Source: Chitinophaga pinensis DSM 2588 (GTDB lineage: Bacteria; Bacteroidota; Bacteroidia; Chitinophagales; Chitinophagaceae). Taken from it: a stretch of DNA of 64,000 nt. Of this stretch, positions 53,392 to 62,438 are shown piece after piece. Both the position numbers and the translations under genes were made by a program. The stretch covers positions 4,520,001 through 4,584,000 of the forward strand of contig NC_013132.1 in the NCBI RefSeq assembly GCF_000024005.1. The letters are read 5' to 3'. The notes beneath the pieces were generated by a model, which saw only the letters and a list, made by a program, of their open reading frames with translations, was not told the DNA's origin and did no database searches. The first letter of the stretch is position 1, and every line of letters starts with the position of its first letter.

Positions 53392-53814
53392 TGTTCCGGT
53401 TTTTAAGAAAAACTAATTTAGCGTAATACGCTGTTCCGGCGGCTATGGGAGCGGGACTTAGCGGTAAAACGGGCTTTTTTTGAGGTCAATCTTACTGCTG
53501 AGCATACATATTTTCACTATACTATCGCCGCAGTATGTTAAAAGAAATATAAAAGTTGATTATTTTTTCTATTTTAGGTGTGAAAATGACACGTTGAGAA
53601 ATTTATCGTTATGAAAACTAGGCTGCACTCTATGTGATAAAACCTATGTAGTTGTGCTATTGACCCGCTACCTTGTATTCTTTAACATGTATAAACCGCA
53701 TTTGATGATGACAACCACTAATAGCGTCTGAAATGAAGATGTTGCCGCATCTCTTTTTACAGCCAAAATCCAGCGATTTGTAATCAGCCTTTATTAACCA
53801 CACAAATCAAACGT
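53392..53814. other. Intergenic region before the second SusC gene
   Basis: These 423 bases separate the divergent hypothetical and SusC genes. No frame of reasonable coding quality was found, and no canonical TTTG/TAnnTTTG pair. A weak TAnnTTTG-like TACCTTGT lies near 53669-53676. The SusC promoter must lie here and its leader may be long. Confidence 0.6.
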
Positions 53815-56800
53815 ATGAAAAATGTAGACCTGTTGAAGGTCAGGCATCGTTATGCCTGGCAGTCAGCACTATTGCGCGTGAAATTTACCTTGCTGCTTTT
53901 TTTACCTGCCCTGTATCCGCTTGTAGCGGCGGCAGATGGTTATCACACCTTATTCTCTGTACAACAGGATGTCACTTTAAAGGGAAAGATCGTTGATAAA
54001 AATAAAGAACCTGTAATCGGTGCTACTGTCAAAGTGGTAGGCACTTCCAAAGGTACCACTACGCTTCCGGACGGGACTTTTACTTTAAACGTCGCGAATG
54101 GCGCTCAAATCACTGTTTCTGCAATCGGTTTCCTACCGCAAACGCTCACTGTAAATGGAAATGGGCCGCTCACTATTACCCTCGATGCCGACACGAAAGG
54201 TCTTAGTGAAGTAGTCGTGGTAGGTTACGGCGCACAGAAAAGAGAAGCCGTATCGGGTTCTATCGCGACTGTAAAAGGTGCTGACCTGGTGAAATCCCCC
54301 GCTACTAACTTATCCAACTCCATCGCTGGTCGTATGCCCGGTGTGACCGCTATGCAAAACAGTGGTGAACCTGGTGCAGACGGTTCCTCTCTGCGTATCC
54401 GTGGATCCAATACCCTGGGTAATAATGACCCACTTGTGGTTATCGATGGTGTGGCAGGTCGTACCGGTGGACTGGAACGCCTGAATCCGCAGGATATTGA
54501 AAGCATCTCCGTATTGAAAGATGCTTCTGCGGCCATCTATGGTGCACGTGCAGCAAATGGCGTTATCCTCGTGACCACCAAACGTGGTAAAAGTGGTAAG
54601 CCGCAGCTGAATTATTCCTTTAACCAGGGATGGTCTCAGCCGACGCATATCCCGGAAATGTCAGACGCAGCTGAATATGCACAGGTGCGTGATGAACTGA
54701 GCCTCTACCGTGATGTTCCCGGCAAGGAATGGTCAGATGCATGGTCCGTATACAAACAGGGGGGGGCTTATACTTCACCTACTACCAATAAAAAATGGGA
54801 TGTCGCTTTCGGTCCTTCCGAAATTGACAAGTTCCGCAACAGCACTGATCCATGGTTGTATCCTAATACAGACTGGTACAAGTCTACATTTAAAACATGG
54901 GCGCCACAGTCAAACCATAGTGTACAGGTCTCCGGCGGCAACGAGAACATGCGCTATCTGACGTCCTTCGGTTATCAGTCACAGGACGCTTATTATAAGA
55001 AATCAGCGACCGGTTATGACCAGTATAGTCTGCGGGTTAACCTCGACGCCAAAATCAATAAATATGTCAACGTGAGCGTAGACATGTTAGGTCGTCAGGA
55101 AGAACGTAATTACCCTACCCGTAGCGCCAGCGATATCTTCCGTATGCTCATGCGTGGTAAGCCGACAGAACCTGCTTTCTGGCCGAACGGCCTGCCTGGT
55201 CCGGATATCGAATATGGAAACAACCCGGTAGTCATCACCACCGACCAGACCGGCTACGATAAAGACAAACGTTATTACGTACAGACCAATGCCCGTCTCG
55301 ACATCCTTGTACCTGGCGTAGAAGGATTGAAACTGAGCGGTAACGTGGCATTTGATAAATACCTGAAACGTACGAAGAGATGGATGACACCATGGTACCT
55401 CTATACATGGGATAAGAAAACGTATGAACAGGATGGTACGACGCCGCAGCTGGTGAGAAGTAAACGTGGTACTGATCAGGCGACACTCAACCAGGGTGAT
55501 GAAGATCAGAGCAACGTATTGCTGCGTGGTTTATTGACTTACGACCGCACCTTTAACAAAAATCATACACTGAACTTTGTGTTTGGTATTGAAAGAGAAA
55601 CTGTACACTCTGATAATTTCAACGCACTCCGCAAATACTTTATTTCTCCATTGATCGACCAGATGTTTGCTGGTGGCGATGCAGAAAAAGACAATGGGGG
55701 CTCTGCGTGGGACCGTGCACGTCTGAACTATTTTGGTCGTGTGGCTTACAACTACAAAGAGAAATACCTCGCTGAGTTTGTATGGCGTAATGATGGTTCC
55801 TACATGTTCCCGTCTACTTCCCGTTTCGGATTCTTCCCGGGTCTGATGCTCGGCTGGCGCGTGTCAGAAGAGAGTTTCTGGAAGGACAACGTGAAGTTCA
55901 TGAATTACCTGAAACTGCGCGCATCCTGGGGTAAACTGGGTAATGACCAGGTATACTTCGATGACAACAATGACGGTACGCTTACCTTACAGGAATATCA
56001 GTACTATTCTACATATGGATTCAGCAGTTACATCCTGGGTGGTAACGTCCTCAAATCATTGTATGAGGCGCGAATTCCGAATCCGTATATCTCCTGGGAG
56101 GTGGCTAACAACTACAACGTTGGTCTGGATGGAGCTTTACTCGACGGTAAGATCTACTTCGAACTGGACGCGTTCATGAACAAACGTTCCGGTATCCTGG
56201 TAAGAAGAAATGCTTCTGTTCCGCAAACAACCGGTATGACGCTGCCAGCAGAAAATATCGGTAAAGTAGATAATAAAGGTTTCGAATTCCGCATCGGATA
56301 CAACAGTACCGTAGGTACTAAATTCCGCTATGATGTGAGTGTGAATGGCGGGTACTCTAAAAATAAGATCGTATTCTGGGATGAAGCACCTGGTGCACCG
56401 GTATGGCAACGTTCCACCGGTATGCCAATGAATACGGCGCTCTATTATGAATATGACGGCGTATTTAAAGATTATGCAGAGATCGATAAGAACACCATTA
56501 ACTACTCTGCACTCACAAACAATCTCCGCCCGGGTGATATGAAGTTCAAAGATATCGATGGTAACGGTAAGATTGATGGTGATGATAAGATCCGTTATAA
56601 TAAAAGTTCCCAGCCTACATTCACCGGCGGTCTGAACGTGAATCTGCAATACAGCAACTTCGACTTCGCCTTGCTCGTACAAGGTGCTACCGGCGGTGCA
56701 TTGCATATCAATACAGAATCCGGTGAGATCGGCAACTTTACACAGGACTATTTCGATCATCGCTGGAGTCCGGACAATCCAAGCAGCGTTGATCCCCGTG

Positions 56801-57075
56801 TAAACGACCGTAACGACACTTATTGGGCTACCGGTAATACTTACTGGGTACGCAGCACTAACTACGTGCGTCTGAAAAATCTGGAGATCGGCTACAGCAT
56901 TCCTGAGTTTCTGAAGAAGAAAGCAGGTATCACAAATCTGAGGATTTACGCCAACTGTTTAAACCTGTTCACCATTGACAACCTGAAGATCCTTGATCCG
57001 GAGTCAGTGAACGGAAATGGCCAGTATTATCCGCAATCAAGGGTATTGAATGCCGGTTTCAATTTAACCTTTTAA
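53815..57075 (+). CDS. SusC/RagA-family TonB-linked outer-membrane transporter (no STN domain)
   Basis: The 1086-residue protein has a long signal region (KFTLLLFLPALYPLVAAA), a carboxypeptidase-regulatory-like domain at about 53-128 (LKGKIVDKNKEPVIGATVKV), the linker LSEVVVVGYGAQKREAVSGS, and a plug at about 150-265 (LRIRGSNTLGNNDPLVVIDG, ISVLKDASAAIYGARAANG, ILVTTKRGKSG). The barrel ends RVLNAGFNLTF. Unlike the first SusC it has no STN domain and no adjacent sigma/anti-sigma genes, so it must be controlled differently. The SusD partner starts 12 bases after its stop. Substrate unknown because no enzyme is attached to the locus. Confidence 0.95.
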   Translation: MKNVDLLKVRHRYAWQSALLRVKFTLLLFLPALYPLVAAADGYHTLFSVQQDVTLKGKIVDKNKEPVIGATVKVVGTSKGTTTLPDGTFTLNVANGAQITVSAIGFLPQTLTVNGNGPLTITLDADTKGLSEVVVVGYGAQKREAVSGSIATVKGADLVKSPATNLSNSIAGRMPGVTAMQNSGEPGADGSSLRIRGSNTLGNNDPLVVIDGVAGRTGGLERLNPQDIESISVLKDASAAIYGARAANGVILVTTKRGKSGKPQLNYSFNQGWSQPTHIPEMSDAAEYAQVRDELSLYRDVPGKEWSDAWSVYKQGGAYTSPTTNKKWDVAFGPSEIDKFRNSTDPWLYPNTDWYKSTFKTWAPQSNHSVQVSGGNENMRYLTSFGYQSQDAYYKKSATGYDQYSLRVNLDAKINKYVNVSVDMLGRQEERNYPTRSASDIFRMLMRGKPTEPAFWPNGLPGPDIEYGNNPVVITTDQTGYDKDKRYYVQTNARLDILVPGVEGLKLSGNVAFDKYLKRTKRWMTPWYLYTWDKKTYEQDGTTPQLVRSKRGTDQATLNQGDEDQSNVLLRGLLTYDRTFNKNHTLNFVFGIERETVHSDNFNALRKYFISPLIDQMFAGGDAEKDNGGSAWDRARLNYFGRVAYNYKEKYLAEFVWRNDGSYMFPSTSRFGFFPGLMLGWRVSEESFWKDNVKFMNYLKLRASWGKLGNDQVYFDDNNDGTLTLQEYQYYSTYGFSSYILGGNVLKSLYEARIPNPYISWEVANNYNVGLDGALLDGKIYFELDAFMNKRSGILVRRNASVPQTTGMTLPAENIGKVDNKGFEFRIGYNSTVGTKFRYDVSVNGGYSKNKIVFWDEAPGAPVWQRSTGMPMNTALYYEYDGVFKDYAEIDKNTINYSALTNNLRPGDMKFKDIDGNGKIDGDDKIRYNKSSQPTFTGGLNVNLQYSNFDFALLVQGATGGALHINTESGEIGNFTQDYFDHRWSPDNPSSVDPRVNDRNDTYWATGNTYWVRSTNYVRLKNLEIGYSIPEFLKKKAGITNLRIYANCLNLFTIDNLKILDPESVNGNGQYYPQSRVLNAGFNLTF

Positions 57076-57087
57076 ATTATCAGTCTC

Positions 57088-58935
57088 ATGAAGCAGTTAT
57101 TGAAGAAAATATATATCAGCATTGGTATTGCGGGCGCCTTTACCGTCGCTTCCTGTAATACTGATTTCCTGAATACAAAGCCATTGGGCGAAGCAACAAA
57201 AGATGATGTATGGCAGGATCCTGCACTGGCAGAAGCCTTTGTCAATGAAATATACAATGGACTGAGCAGCGGTGGTTTCCTGGAAACGATGCTGTCCTCT
57301 GCTACCGATGAAACCATGTTTACACATAACTATGGTATGAAGAACATGGGAGAAGCGACGATCAGTCCGACGGATGCGGAATATGTCAATACCAGGGGTA
57401 CCTTCCAGTGGGGAGAGATGTACAAACGTATCCGCGCCTGTAACGTATTCTTCCAGAATATACAGAAGGTGCCTTTTGATAAAACGGCTACCGGAGAACG
57501 TCTGAAAGGAGAAGTCTATTTCCTGCGTGCTTATTACTATCATCAGCTGGTACGCGCTTATGGCGGTGTGCCACTGGTAGATGTGGTATATACATTGGAT
57601 GATAAAGATTATACGATTGATCGTGCCAGTTTTTCTGATTGTGTGGAGCATATCGTGAAAGACTGTGATTCAGCCGTATTCTATCTGCACGCCAAAGACG
57701 CCAGTATTATTAAAGGCCGTGCCACAGAAGGAGCCGCAATGGCATTGAAGTCACGTATCCTGATTTATGCGGCGAGCGATCTGCATGATTTCCCTACCGC
57801 AAAGGCGAAATCAACTGTGGTAGCAGCTGCCCAGAAACCGGAAGTACTGGCTTATACCAGCGGTAGTCGTACAGAGCGCTGGCAACGTGCAAAGGCTGCG
57901 GCTAAAGCAGTGATGGACCTCGGTCGTTATTCACTGGCATTCCCCTCACCAGCTACACCGGAAGAAGCCAGCACGAATTATCAGCAGTTGTTCCTGGCGG
58001 ATAATACAGAAAGCATCTTCTCCCGTTATTTCCTGAATACAAAATCAGAAGCCGGCGGACAGATCGGCCTTTACAATGGTCTGAATGGTTATCACAACTG
58101 GTCAGGTAACACGCCTACACAGTTACTCATCGATGATTATGAAATGAGTGATGGTACGCTTTTCAACTGGGGAGAAGCCAGTCATAAGGCGAATCCTTAC
58201 CGCAACCGTGATCCGCGTTTTTATGCAAGTATCCTGTATGATGGAGCCAACTGGCGTCAGCGTCCTACCGACGTTGCATCCAAAGACCCGGCTAATCAGG
58301 CGCAGACCGGCGTCTATGAAGTATGGGACCCTGAGCAGCAGCGCATCATTAATTCTCCCGGACTGGACACCCGTCAGGGACCTGTTGAGAACTGGAACGG
58401 TAGCTTCACCGGCTACTACATGAAGAAATTCATCGATCCGAATGTGGATGCGCAATACTTCCGTCAGGAGGTGCCTTATCCGGTATTCCGTTATACAGAG
58501 ATACTGTTCAACTATGCAGAAGCCTGTATCGAACTGGGTGAAGATGGAGAAGCACGGGATTACCTGAATAAGATCAGAACCCGTGCAGGTATGCCGGCTT
58601 TTACAGAATCCGGTGCTGCCCTGAAAGCACGCTTTCAAAGAGAAAAAGAGATCGAAATGGTGTTTGAAGAACAGCGTTTCTTCGATGTACGCCGCTGGAT
58701 GATTGCACCTGCTACAGTAGGTCGTGCATTACGTGGCATCAACGTAGTAGGTAAGCTGAAACCAAATGTAAAGGTGACCTTATATCAGCGTAATGAAACC
58801 AATTATGATTACACCTATACAGCGGTGACCCTGGTCAATGAAAACAGGATCTGGCTGGACAAGATGTATTTCATGCCGCTGCAAAGAGATGAGATGAACA
58901 GGAATAATAAGCTGGTACAGAATCCAGGCTATTAA
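57088..58935 (+). CDS. RagB/SusD-family outer-membrane lipoprotein
   Basis: The 615-residue product has a lipobox with Cys23 (GAFTVASCNTDFLNTKPLGE). Typical SusD segments follow: AFVNEIYNGL, YFLRAYYYHQLVRAYGGVPLV in part (YFLRAYYYHQLVRAYGG), YPVFRYTEILFNYAEACIEL, YLNKIRTRAGMPAF, REKEIEMVFEEQRFFDVRRW and the end MNRNNKLVQNPGY. At 615 residues it is somewhat longer than the first SusD here and belongs to the larger type that often binds complex glycans or peptides. It pairs with the SusC gene just upstream. A heptamer-repeat element begins directly after the stop codon. Confidence 0.95.
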   Translation: MKQLLKKIYISIGIAGAFTVASCNTDFLNTKPLGEATKDDVWQDPALAEAFVNEIYNGLSSGGFLETMLSSATDETMFTHNYGMKNMGEATISPTDAEYVNTRGTFQWGEMYKRIRACNVFFQNIQKVPFDKTATGERLKGEVYFLRAYYYHQLVRAYGGVPLVDVVYTLDDKDYTIDRASFSDCVEHIVKDCDSAVFYLHAKDASIIKGRATEGAAMALKSRILIYAASDLHDFPTAKAKSTVVAAAQKPEVLAYTSGSRTERWQRAKAAAKAVMDLGRYSLAFPSPATPEEASTNYQQLFLADNTESIFSRYFLNTKSEAGGQIGLYNGLNGYHNWSGNTPTQLLIDDYEMSDGTLFNWGEASHKANPYRNRDPRFYASILYDGANWRQRPTDVASKDPANQAQTGVYEVWDPEQQRIINSPGLDTRQGPVENWNGSFTGYYMKKFIDPNVDAQYFRQEVPYPVFRYTEILFNYAEACIELGEDGEARDYLNKIRTRAGMPAFTESGAALKARFQREKEIEMVFEEQRFFDVRRWMIAPATVGRALRGINVVGKLKPNVKVTLYQRNETNYDYTYTAVTLVNENRIWLDKMYFMPLQRDEMNRNNKLVQNPGY

Positions 58936-58937
58936 TT

Positions 58938-59074
58938 CAATTAGGAATTAGGAATTAAGAATTAAGAATTGAAATGCAGCGGAGATCTTCGCGGTAATTC
59001 TTAATTCTTAATTCTTAATTCTTAATTCTTAATTCTTAATTCTTAATTCTTAATTCTTAATTCTTAATTCTTAG
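58938..59074. repeat. Heptamer-repeat palindromic element, copy 2, with (TAATTCT)11 array
   Basis: Left arm: units AATTAGG and AATTAAG. Core: GCAGCGGAGATCTTCGC near 58976-58992, the inverted form of the copy 1 core. Right arm: eleven perfect TAATTCT units at 58995-59071. The core plus five flanking bases on each side match copy 1 with only two differences. The element starts directly after the SusD stop. Confidence 0.88.
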
Positions 59075-59128
59075 CCAGCGTTTTAAAATCTAGCCCATTT
59101 ATCCTTTCAACACACACTAATCGCAAGA

Positions 59129-59163
59129 AATTCCTAATTCTTAATTCCTAATTCCTAATTGTT
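59129..59163. repeat. Short heptamer array overlapping the 3' end of the OYE gene
   Basis: Units AATTCCT, AATTCTT, AATTCCT, AATTCCT and AATTGTT in tandem. The minus-strand stop codon of the reductase (59141-59143) and its last six codons fall inside this array. About 55 unrelated bases separate it from copy 2. Confidence 0.85.
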
Positions 59164-60274
59164 TTCCAACGTTTGAAATCGTCAGACTATCCTTGATCAG
59201 GGTCTTAGAAAATGCGATCAGGGCTTCCCCTCTGGCTATTTTATTAGGCAGATCAGGGTTGCTGATAGCAGCCTTTCCTATAGACACCATATCTGCCTGC
59301 GCCGCATTTAGCAGTTCTGTAGCCAATGTCATATCATGCATTCCTCCATTCACAATGACAGGCCGGCCGGTTATTTTCCTGGCGATACCATTCGAGGATC
59401 GTCCGTCACTGTATAAGGATTCTCTTCCCCAGTTACCACCTTCGGCAGCGATATGGATATAATCTGCTTCCAGTTCTTTTAGGACTTTGAAGATAGCCGT
59501 AGCAGCAGCTGCGCCTTCCGGCCATCTGTAAGAAAGATCGTTTACCTTACTTTCAGAGAGACGCATCCCAACAATGAAATCAGCCGGTACAGCGGCTTTG
59601 ATCTCCTGGTATACTTCCATCAGAAAACGTAATCTGTTCCGATAATTACCCCCATACGCATCCTCTCTGATATTGGTATGAGGAGTAATGAACTGGTCAA
59701 GCAGGTAACCATTGGCGGCATGTATCTCTACGCCGTCAAATCCTGCGGCTACTGCCCTCAGAGCGGTGGCAACAAAACCCGCTTTAGCGGTGGCTAAGGT
59801 AGCCGTGGTCATAACGGCAGGCAACGGAAATGGCCCTTTGAGTCCATTGGCTTCTGTATTTCTGATACCAACAGGTTGTACGGCGGAAGGAGCGATGGTG
59901 TTGTCAGTATGTTGTACGAGGGCGCCACCGTGCATGAGTTGCAGGATGATAAGGGCGGTATTACCATTGGCATCCCGTCCCTCCTCATGGACTTTATCTA
60001 CGACAGTTTTCCATCCTGCGAGTTGTGCTTCGTTGACGAGTCCGGGTTGATGGGCATCTGTCTGACTGAATAATGTATCTGTATAGGTACCTTCTGTAAT
60101 GATCGTACCGAAGCCCCCGGCCGCAAATGCGGCATAATAGGCGGCCATTTCATCAGTAGGTACGCCTGTGGCAGTTGCGCTCCTCCTGGTCATGGGGGCC
60201 AGGGCAAACCTGTTTCTGCTGTATCTTTTTCCCAGTGTTAAGGGCTGAAATAATATCTGCTGCTGCTTAGTCAT
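59141..60274 (-). CDS. Old Yellow Enzyme-type alkene reductase (FMN-dependent)
   Basis: The 377-residue protein is a full-length OYE barrel. Visible family motifs include LFQPLTLGKRYSRNRFALAP, MTRRSA, GTIITEGTY, LQLMHGGAL, and the substrate-binding pair His185 and Asn188 with catalytic Tyr190 in EIHAANGYLLDQF, then PHTNIREDAYGGNYRNR, the flavin-binding VNGGMHD and SIGKAAISNPDLP. Family members reduce activated C=C bonds of enals, enones or nitro compounds with NADPH. The last residues QLGIRN and the stop codon are encoded by heptamer repeats, so the natural C-terminus was probably replaced. The Crp/Fnr gene lies 83 bases upstream on the same strand, and a 24-bp palindrome sits just before the ATG. 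Confidence 0.94.
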   Translation of the reverse strand: MTKQQQILFQPLTLGKRYSRNRFALAPMTRRSATATGVPTDEMAAYYAAFAAGGFGTIITEGTYTDTLFSQTDAHQPGLVNEAQLAGWKTVVDKVHEEGRDANGNTALIILQLMHGGALVQHTDNTIAPSAVQPVGIRNTEANGLKGPFPLPAVMTTATLATAKAGFVATALRAVAAGFDGVEIHAANGYLLDQFITPHTNIREDAYGGNYRNRLRFLMEVYQEIKAAVPADFIVGMRLSESKVNDLSYRWPEGAAAATAIFKVLKELEADYIHIAAEGGNWGRESLYSDGRSSNGIARKITGRPVIVNGGMHDMTLATELLNAAQADMVSIGKAAISNPDLPNKIARGEALIAFSKTLIKDSLTISNVGKQLGIRN

Positions 60275-60276
60275 AA

Positions 60277-60300
60277 ACCTTTGTTTTAGAATACAAAGGT
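60277..60300. promoter_or_regulatory. 24-bp palindrome directly upstream of the OYE start
   Basis: ACCTTTGT and ACAAAGGT are perfect complements separated by TTTAGAAT. The element ends two bases before the ATG (minus strand) of the reductase. Position and symmetry suggest an operator or a hairpin covering the ribosome-binding region. The upstream Crp/Fnr protein is a candidate binder. Confidence 0.55.
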
Positions 60301-60357
60301 CAGTCAGGAGGCGCCTACCGGACGTATAACTAATTTAATTTCGGATCTTATAATAGT

Positions 60358-60960
60358 TTAACGTTTATAGTTTTTCCTGATCTGGCTGAGGAATACGGGT
60401 GTGATTCCCAGGAAGGAAGCGATGAATTTCTGGGGGAGTCTTTGTTCCAGGTCAGGATATTTGGTGATCAGTGCTTCATAGCGTTCTGCACCGCTCATGG
60501 AGATGTTATTCAGGATCCGCTGATCCTGTGAAATCAGGGATTGCTGATTCAATATCCGCCAGAATCTTTCGAATACGGGTACATCATCAAACAGCTGGTC
60601 CAGCCCTGTTTTATCTATCTGTAAGATTGCACAGGGTTCCAGTGCAACGATATTGATACGGGAGGGTTTCTGCGATATAAAGCTGGTAGAGTCGGAGATC
60701 CACCAGTCTTCCATGGCGAAGTGCAGGGTGTGATCATTTCCTGCCTTGTCAGTATAGAAGGAGCGGAGGAAGCCTGAGCAGACGTAGTTCTCATACCGGC
60801 ATACGTCTCCCTGTTGGAGGAGATACTGCCTGGGGAGTAGGCTGCGGAAGGTCAGCAGACTTACAAAACGTTCCTGTTCCGCTGCGCTGAGGCGGATACG
60901 CTGTTGTACATGGCCGATAATCTGTTGGTGAAGGTCCGTTAATGCTGGCGTCGCTCGCAT
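60358..60960 (-). CDS. Crp/Fnr-family transcriptional regulator
   Basis: From ATG at 60960 the product has 200 residues. A cyclic-nucleotide-binding-type beta roll covers about 25-125 (LLPRQYLLQQGDVCRYENYV, GFLRSFYTD, ISDSTSFISQKPSRINIVAL), with a C-terminal helix-turn-helix (LPQKFIASFLGITPVFLSQIR, here LPQKFIASFLGI and TPVFLSQIRKNY). It lacks the Fnr iron-sulfur Cys cluster. Such short forms are common in Bacteroidota and ligands are mostly unknown. A longer in-frame ATG at 60999 would lie above a good -7 element, so the shorter start is chosen. The reductase gene follows on the same strand and is a likely target. Confidence 0.88.
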   Translation of the reverse strand: MRATPALTDLHQQIIGHVQQRIRLSAAEQERFVSLLTFRSLLPRQYLLQQGDVCRYENYVCSGFLRSFYTDKAGNDHTLHFAMEDWWISDSTSFISQKPSRINIVALEPCAILQIDKTGLDQLFDDVPVFERFWRILNQQSLISQDQRILNNISMSGAERYEALITKYPDLEQRLPQKFIASFLGITPVFLSQIRKNYKR

Positions 60961-60976
60961 AAGCGCTGGTTTCGGA

Positions 60977-60984
60977 CAAATATA
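60977..60984 (-). promoter_or_regulatory. Putative -7 promoter element of the Crp/Fnr gene
   Basis: On the minus strand the bases read TATATTTG, matching TAnnTTTG, 17 bases before the ATG at 60960. It lies downstream of the alternative ATG at 60999, so it favours the shorter start. No clear -33 box. Confidence 0.45.
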
Positions 60985-61132
60985 GCCGATTCCGCACAAC
61001 AGGCGGGACCATTCAACGGATATCCCGAAAAATAGTAGGCGATGGATCTGTCTTTCCTGCTGTTTCCGGAAGTTTTCCCTTTTAGTTTTCGTAATTTTCC
61101 CCCGGCTTTATTCTTAATTAATTCAATACCAT

Positions 61133-62437
61133 ATGCCGATGCAAACAACAAGCAAGGTATTACTGATGTCTGTCATTGCGATGACGACTATCACTTCCTC
61201 CGTATTCGCAGGCGGACCTGATAAGCCAGGCGCCGCTGTCGTTAAACCTGATGCAGACAATGCAGGACTGAAACTGCCTGCGGGCTTTGGCGCACTCAAA
61301 GTAGCCGATGGCCTGGGCCGTACCCGCCACATTGCTGTGACTGACAACGGCAGTATCTATGTTAAACTGGACAGGGCAAAGAACAACAATGGTATCCTGT
61401 TCCTGCAGGACACCAATGGTGACGGCAAGGTCGATAAGCAGTCCGGTTTCGGTAACTATGGCGGAACAGGTATCTATGTGAAAGGCGATTACCTGTACGC
61501 TACTTCCAATGAAAACATCTACCGCTATAAGCTGGATGCACAGCAGCAGGTAACTGATCCGGCGCATCCGGAAACAGTGGTAAGCGGTCTACTGGACCGT
61601 CGTCAGCATGAGTCCAAGTCGATCGTACTCGATGATGCCGGCAACATTTATGTGAATGTGGGGGCTTATTCCAACTCTTGCCAGACCCAGGACAGAACAC
61701 AGGGTTCTTTGGGGATGCAGCCTTGTCCGGTGCTGGACTCTGCCGGTGGTATCTGGCAGTTCAAAGCAGATAAACTGAACCAGGCATATGGCGATGGCGT
61801 ACGTTATGCAACCGGTCTGAGAAACGTTGTCGGACTGGATTGGAACAAAAAACAAAACCAGCTTTTCGTCATGCAGCATGGCCGTGATCAGTTACATGAT
61901 CTGTTCCCGTCTTTGTATACAGAGAAACAGTCTGCGGACTTACCGGCAGAATGTATGTATGCGTTGAAACAGGGATCTGACTGCGGATGGCCTTACATCT
62001 ACTACGATCCGTTCACCAGCAAGAAAATGCTGGCGCCTGAATATGGTGGCGATGGCAAAAAGACAGGAGGTGAGACAGCGGAAGATCCTGTAGTAGCATT
62101 CCCGGCACATATGGCGCCTGACGGACTGCTGTTCTATACCGGCACCCAGTTCCCCGAGAAATACCGTAATGGTGCTTTTATCGCTTTCCATGGTTCCTGG
62201 AACCGTTCTCCGGAAAACCAGGCGGGATATTATGTGGTATTTGTACCGTTTAAAGATGGTAAACCATCCGGTAAATGGGAAGTATTCGCAGATGGATTTG
62301 CAGGACCTGGTCCGGTGAAGTCACCAGGAGATGCGCAACACCGTCCCTGCGGACTGGCACAGGGCCCTGATGGTTCACTGTATGTAACAGATGATGCGAA
62401 AGGAACAGTTTACAGGATCGTTTATAAGACAAAATAG
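61133..62437 (+). CDS. Secreted PQQ-type sugar dehydrogenase (GSDH / sorbosone dehydrogenase-like)
   Basis: The 434-residue product has a signal peptide (KVLLMSVIAMTTITSSVFA) and a six-bladed propeller of the glucose/sorbosone dehydrogenase family: RTRHIAVTDNGSIYVKL, GNYGGTGIYVKGDYLYATSN, SKSIVLDDAGNIYVNVGA, GIWQFKAD, GLRNVVGLDWN, FVMQHGRDQLHDLFP, DCGWPYIYYDP, HMAPDGLLFYTGTQFP, FIAFHGSWNRSP, and CGLAQGPDGSLYVTDDAKG. These enzymes oxidise sugars with PQQ in the periplasm. Cys residues, for example in CQTQ, CPVL and ECMYALKQGSDCG, may form disulfides. A c-type cytochrome gene follows one base after the stop and is the likely electron acceptor. PQQ use is inferred from the family. Confidence 0.86.
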   Translation: MPMQTTSKVLLMSVIAMTTITSSVFAGGPDKPGAAVVKPDADNAGLKLPAGFGALKVADGLGRTRHIAVTDNGSIYVKLDRAKNNNGILFLQDTNGDGKVDKQSGFGNYGGTGIYVKGDYLYATSNENIYRYKLDAQQQVTDPAHPETVVSGLLDRRQHESKSIVLDDAGNIYVNVGAYSNSCQTQDRTQGSLGMQPCPVLDSAGGIWQFKADKLNQAYGDGVRYATGLRNVVGLDWNKKQNQLFVMQHGRDQLHDLFPSLYTEKQSADLPAECMYALKQGSDCGWPYIYYDPFTSKKMLAPEYGGDGKKTGGETAEDPVVAFPAHMAPDGLLFYTGTQFPEKYRNGAFIAFHGSWNRSPENQAGYYVVFVPFKDGKPSGKWEVFADGFAGPGPVKSPGDAQHRPCGLAQGPDGSLYVTDDAKGTVYRIVYKTK

Positions 62438-62438
62438 T

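Noticed and set aside
53392..53814. Short frames before the second SusC gene
   Set aside because: All are shorter than about 20 codons or of poor composition; no supporting start signal.
46214..59163. Heptamer elements as attachment sites or ends of an integrated mobile element
   Set aside because: No integrase, transposase or foreign gene cargo lies between them, and the genes there look like ordinary Bacteroidota chromosome.
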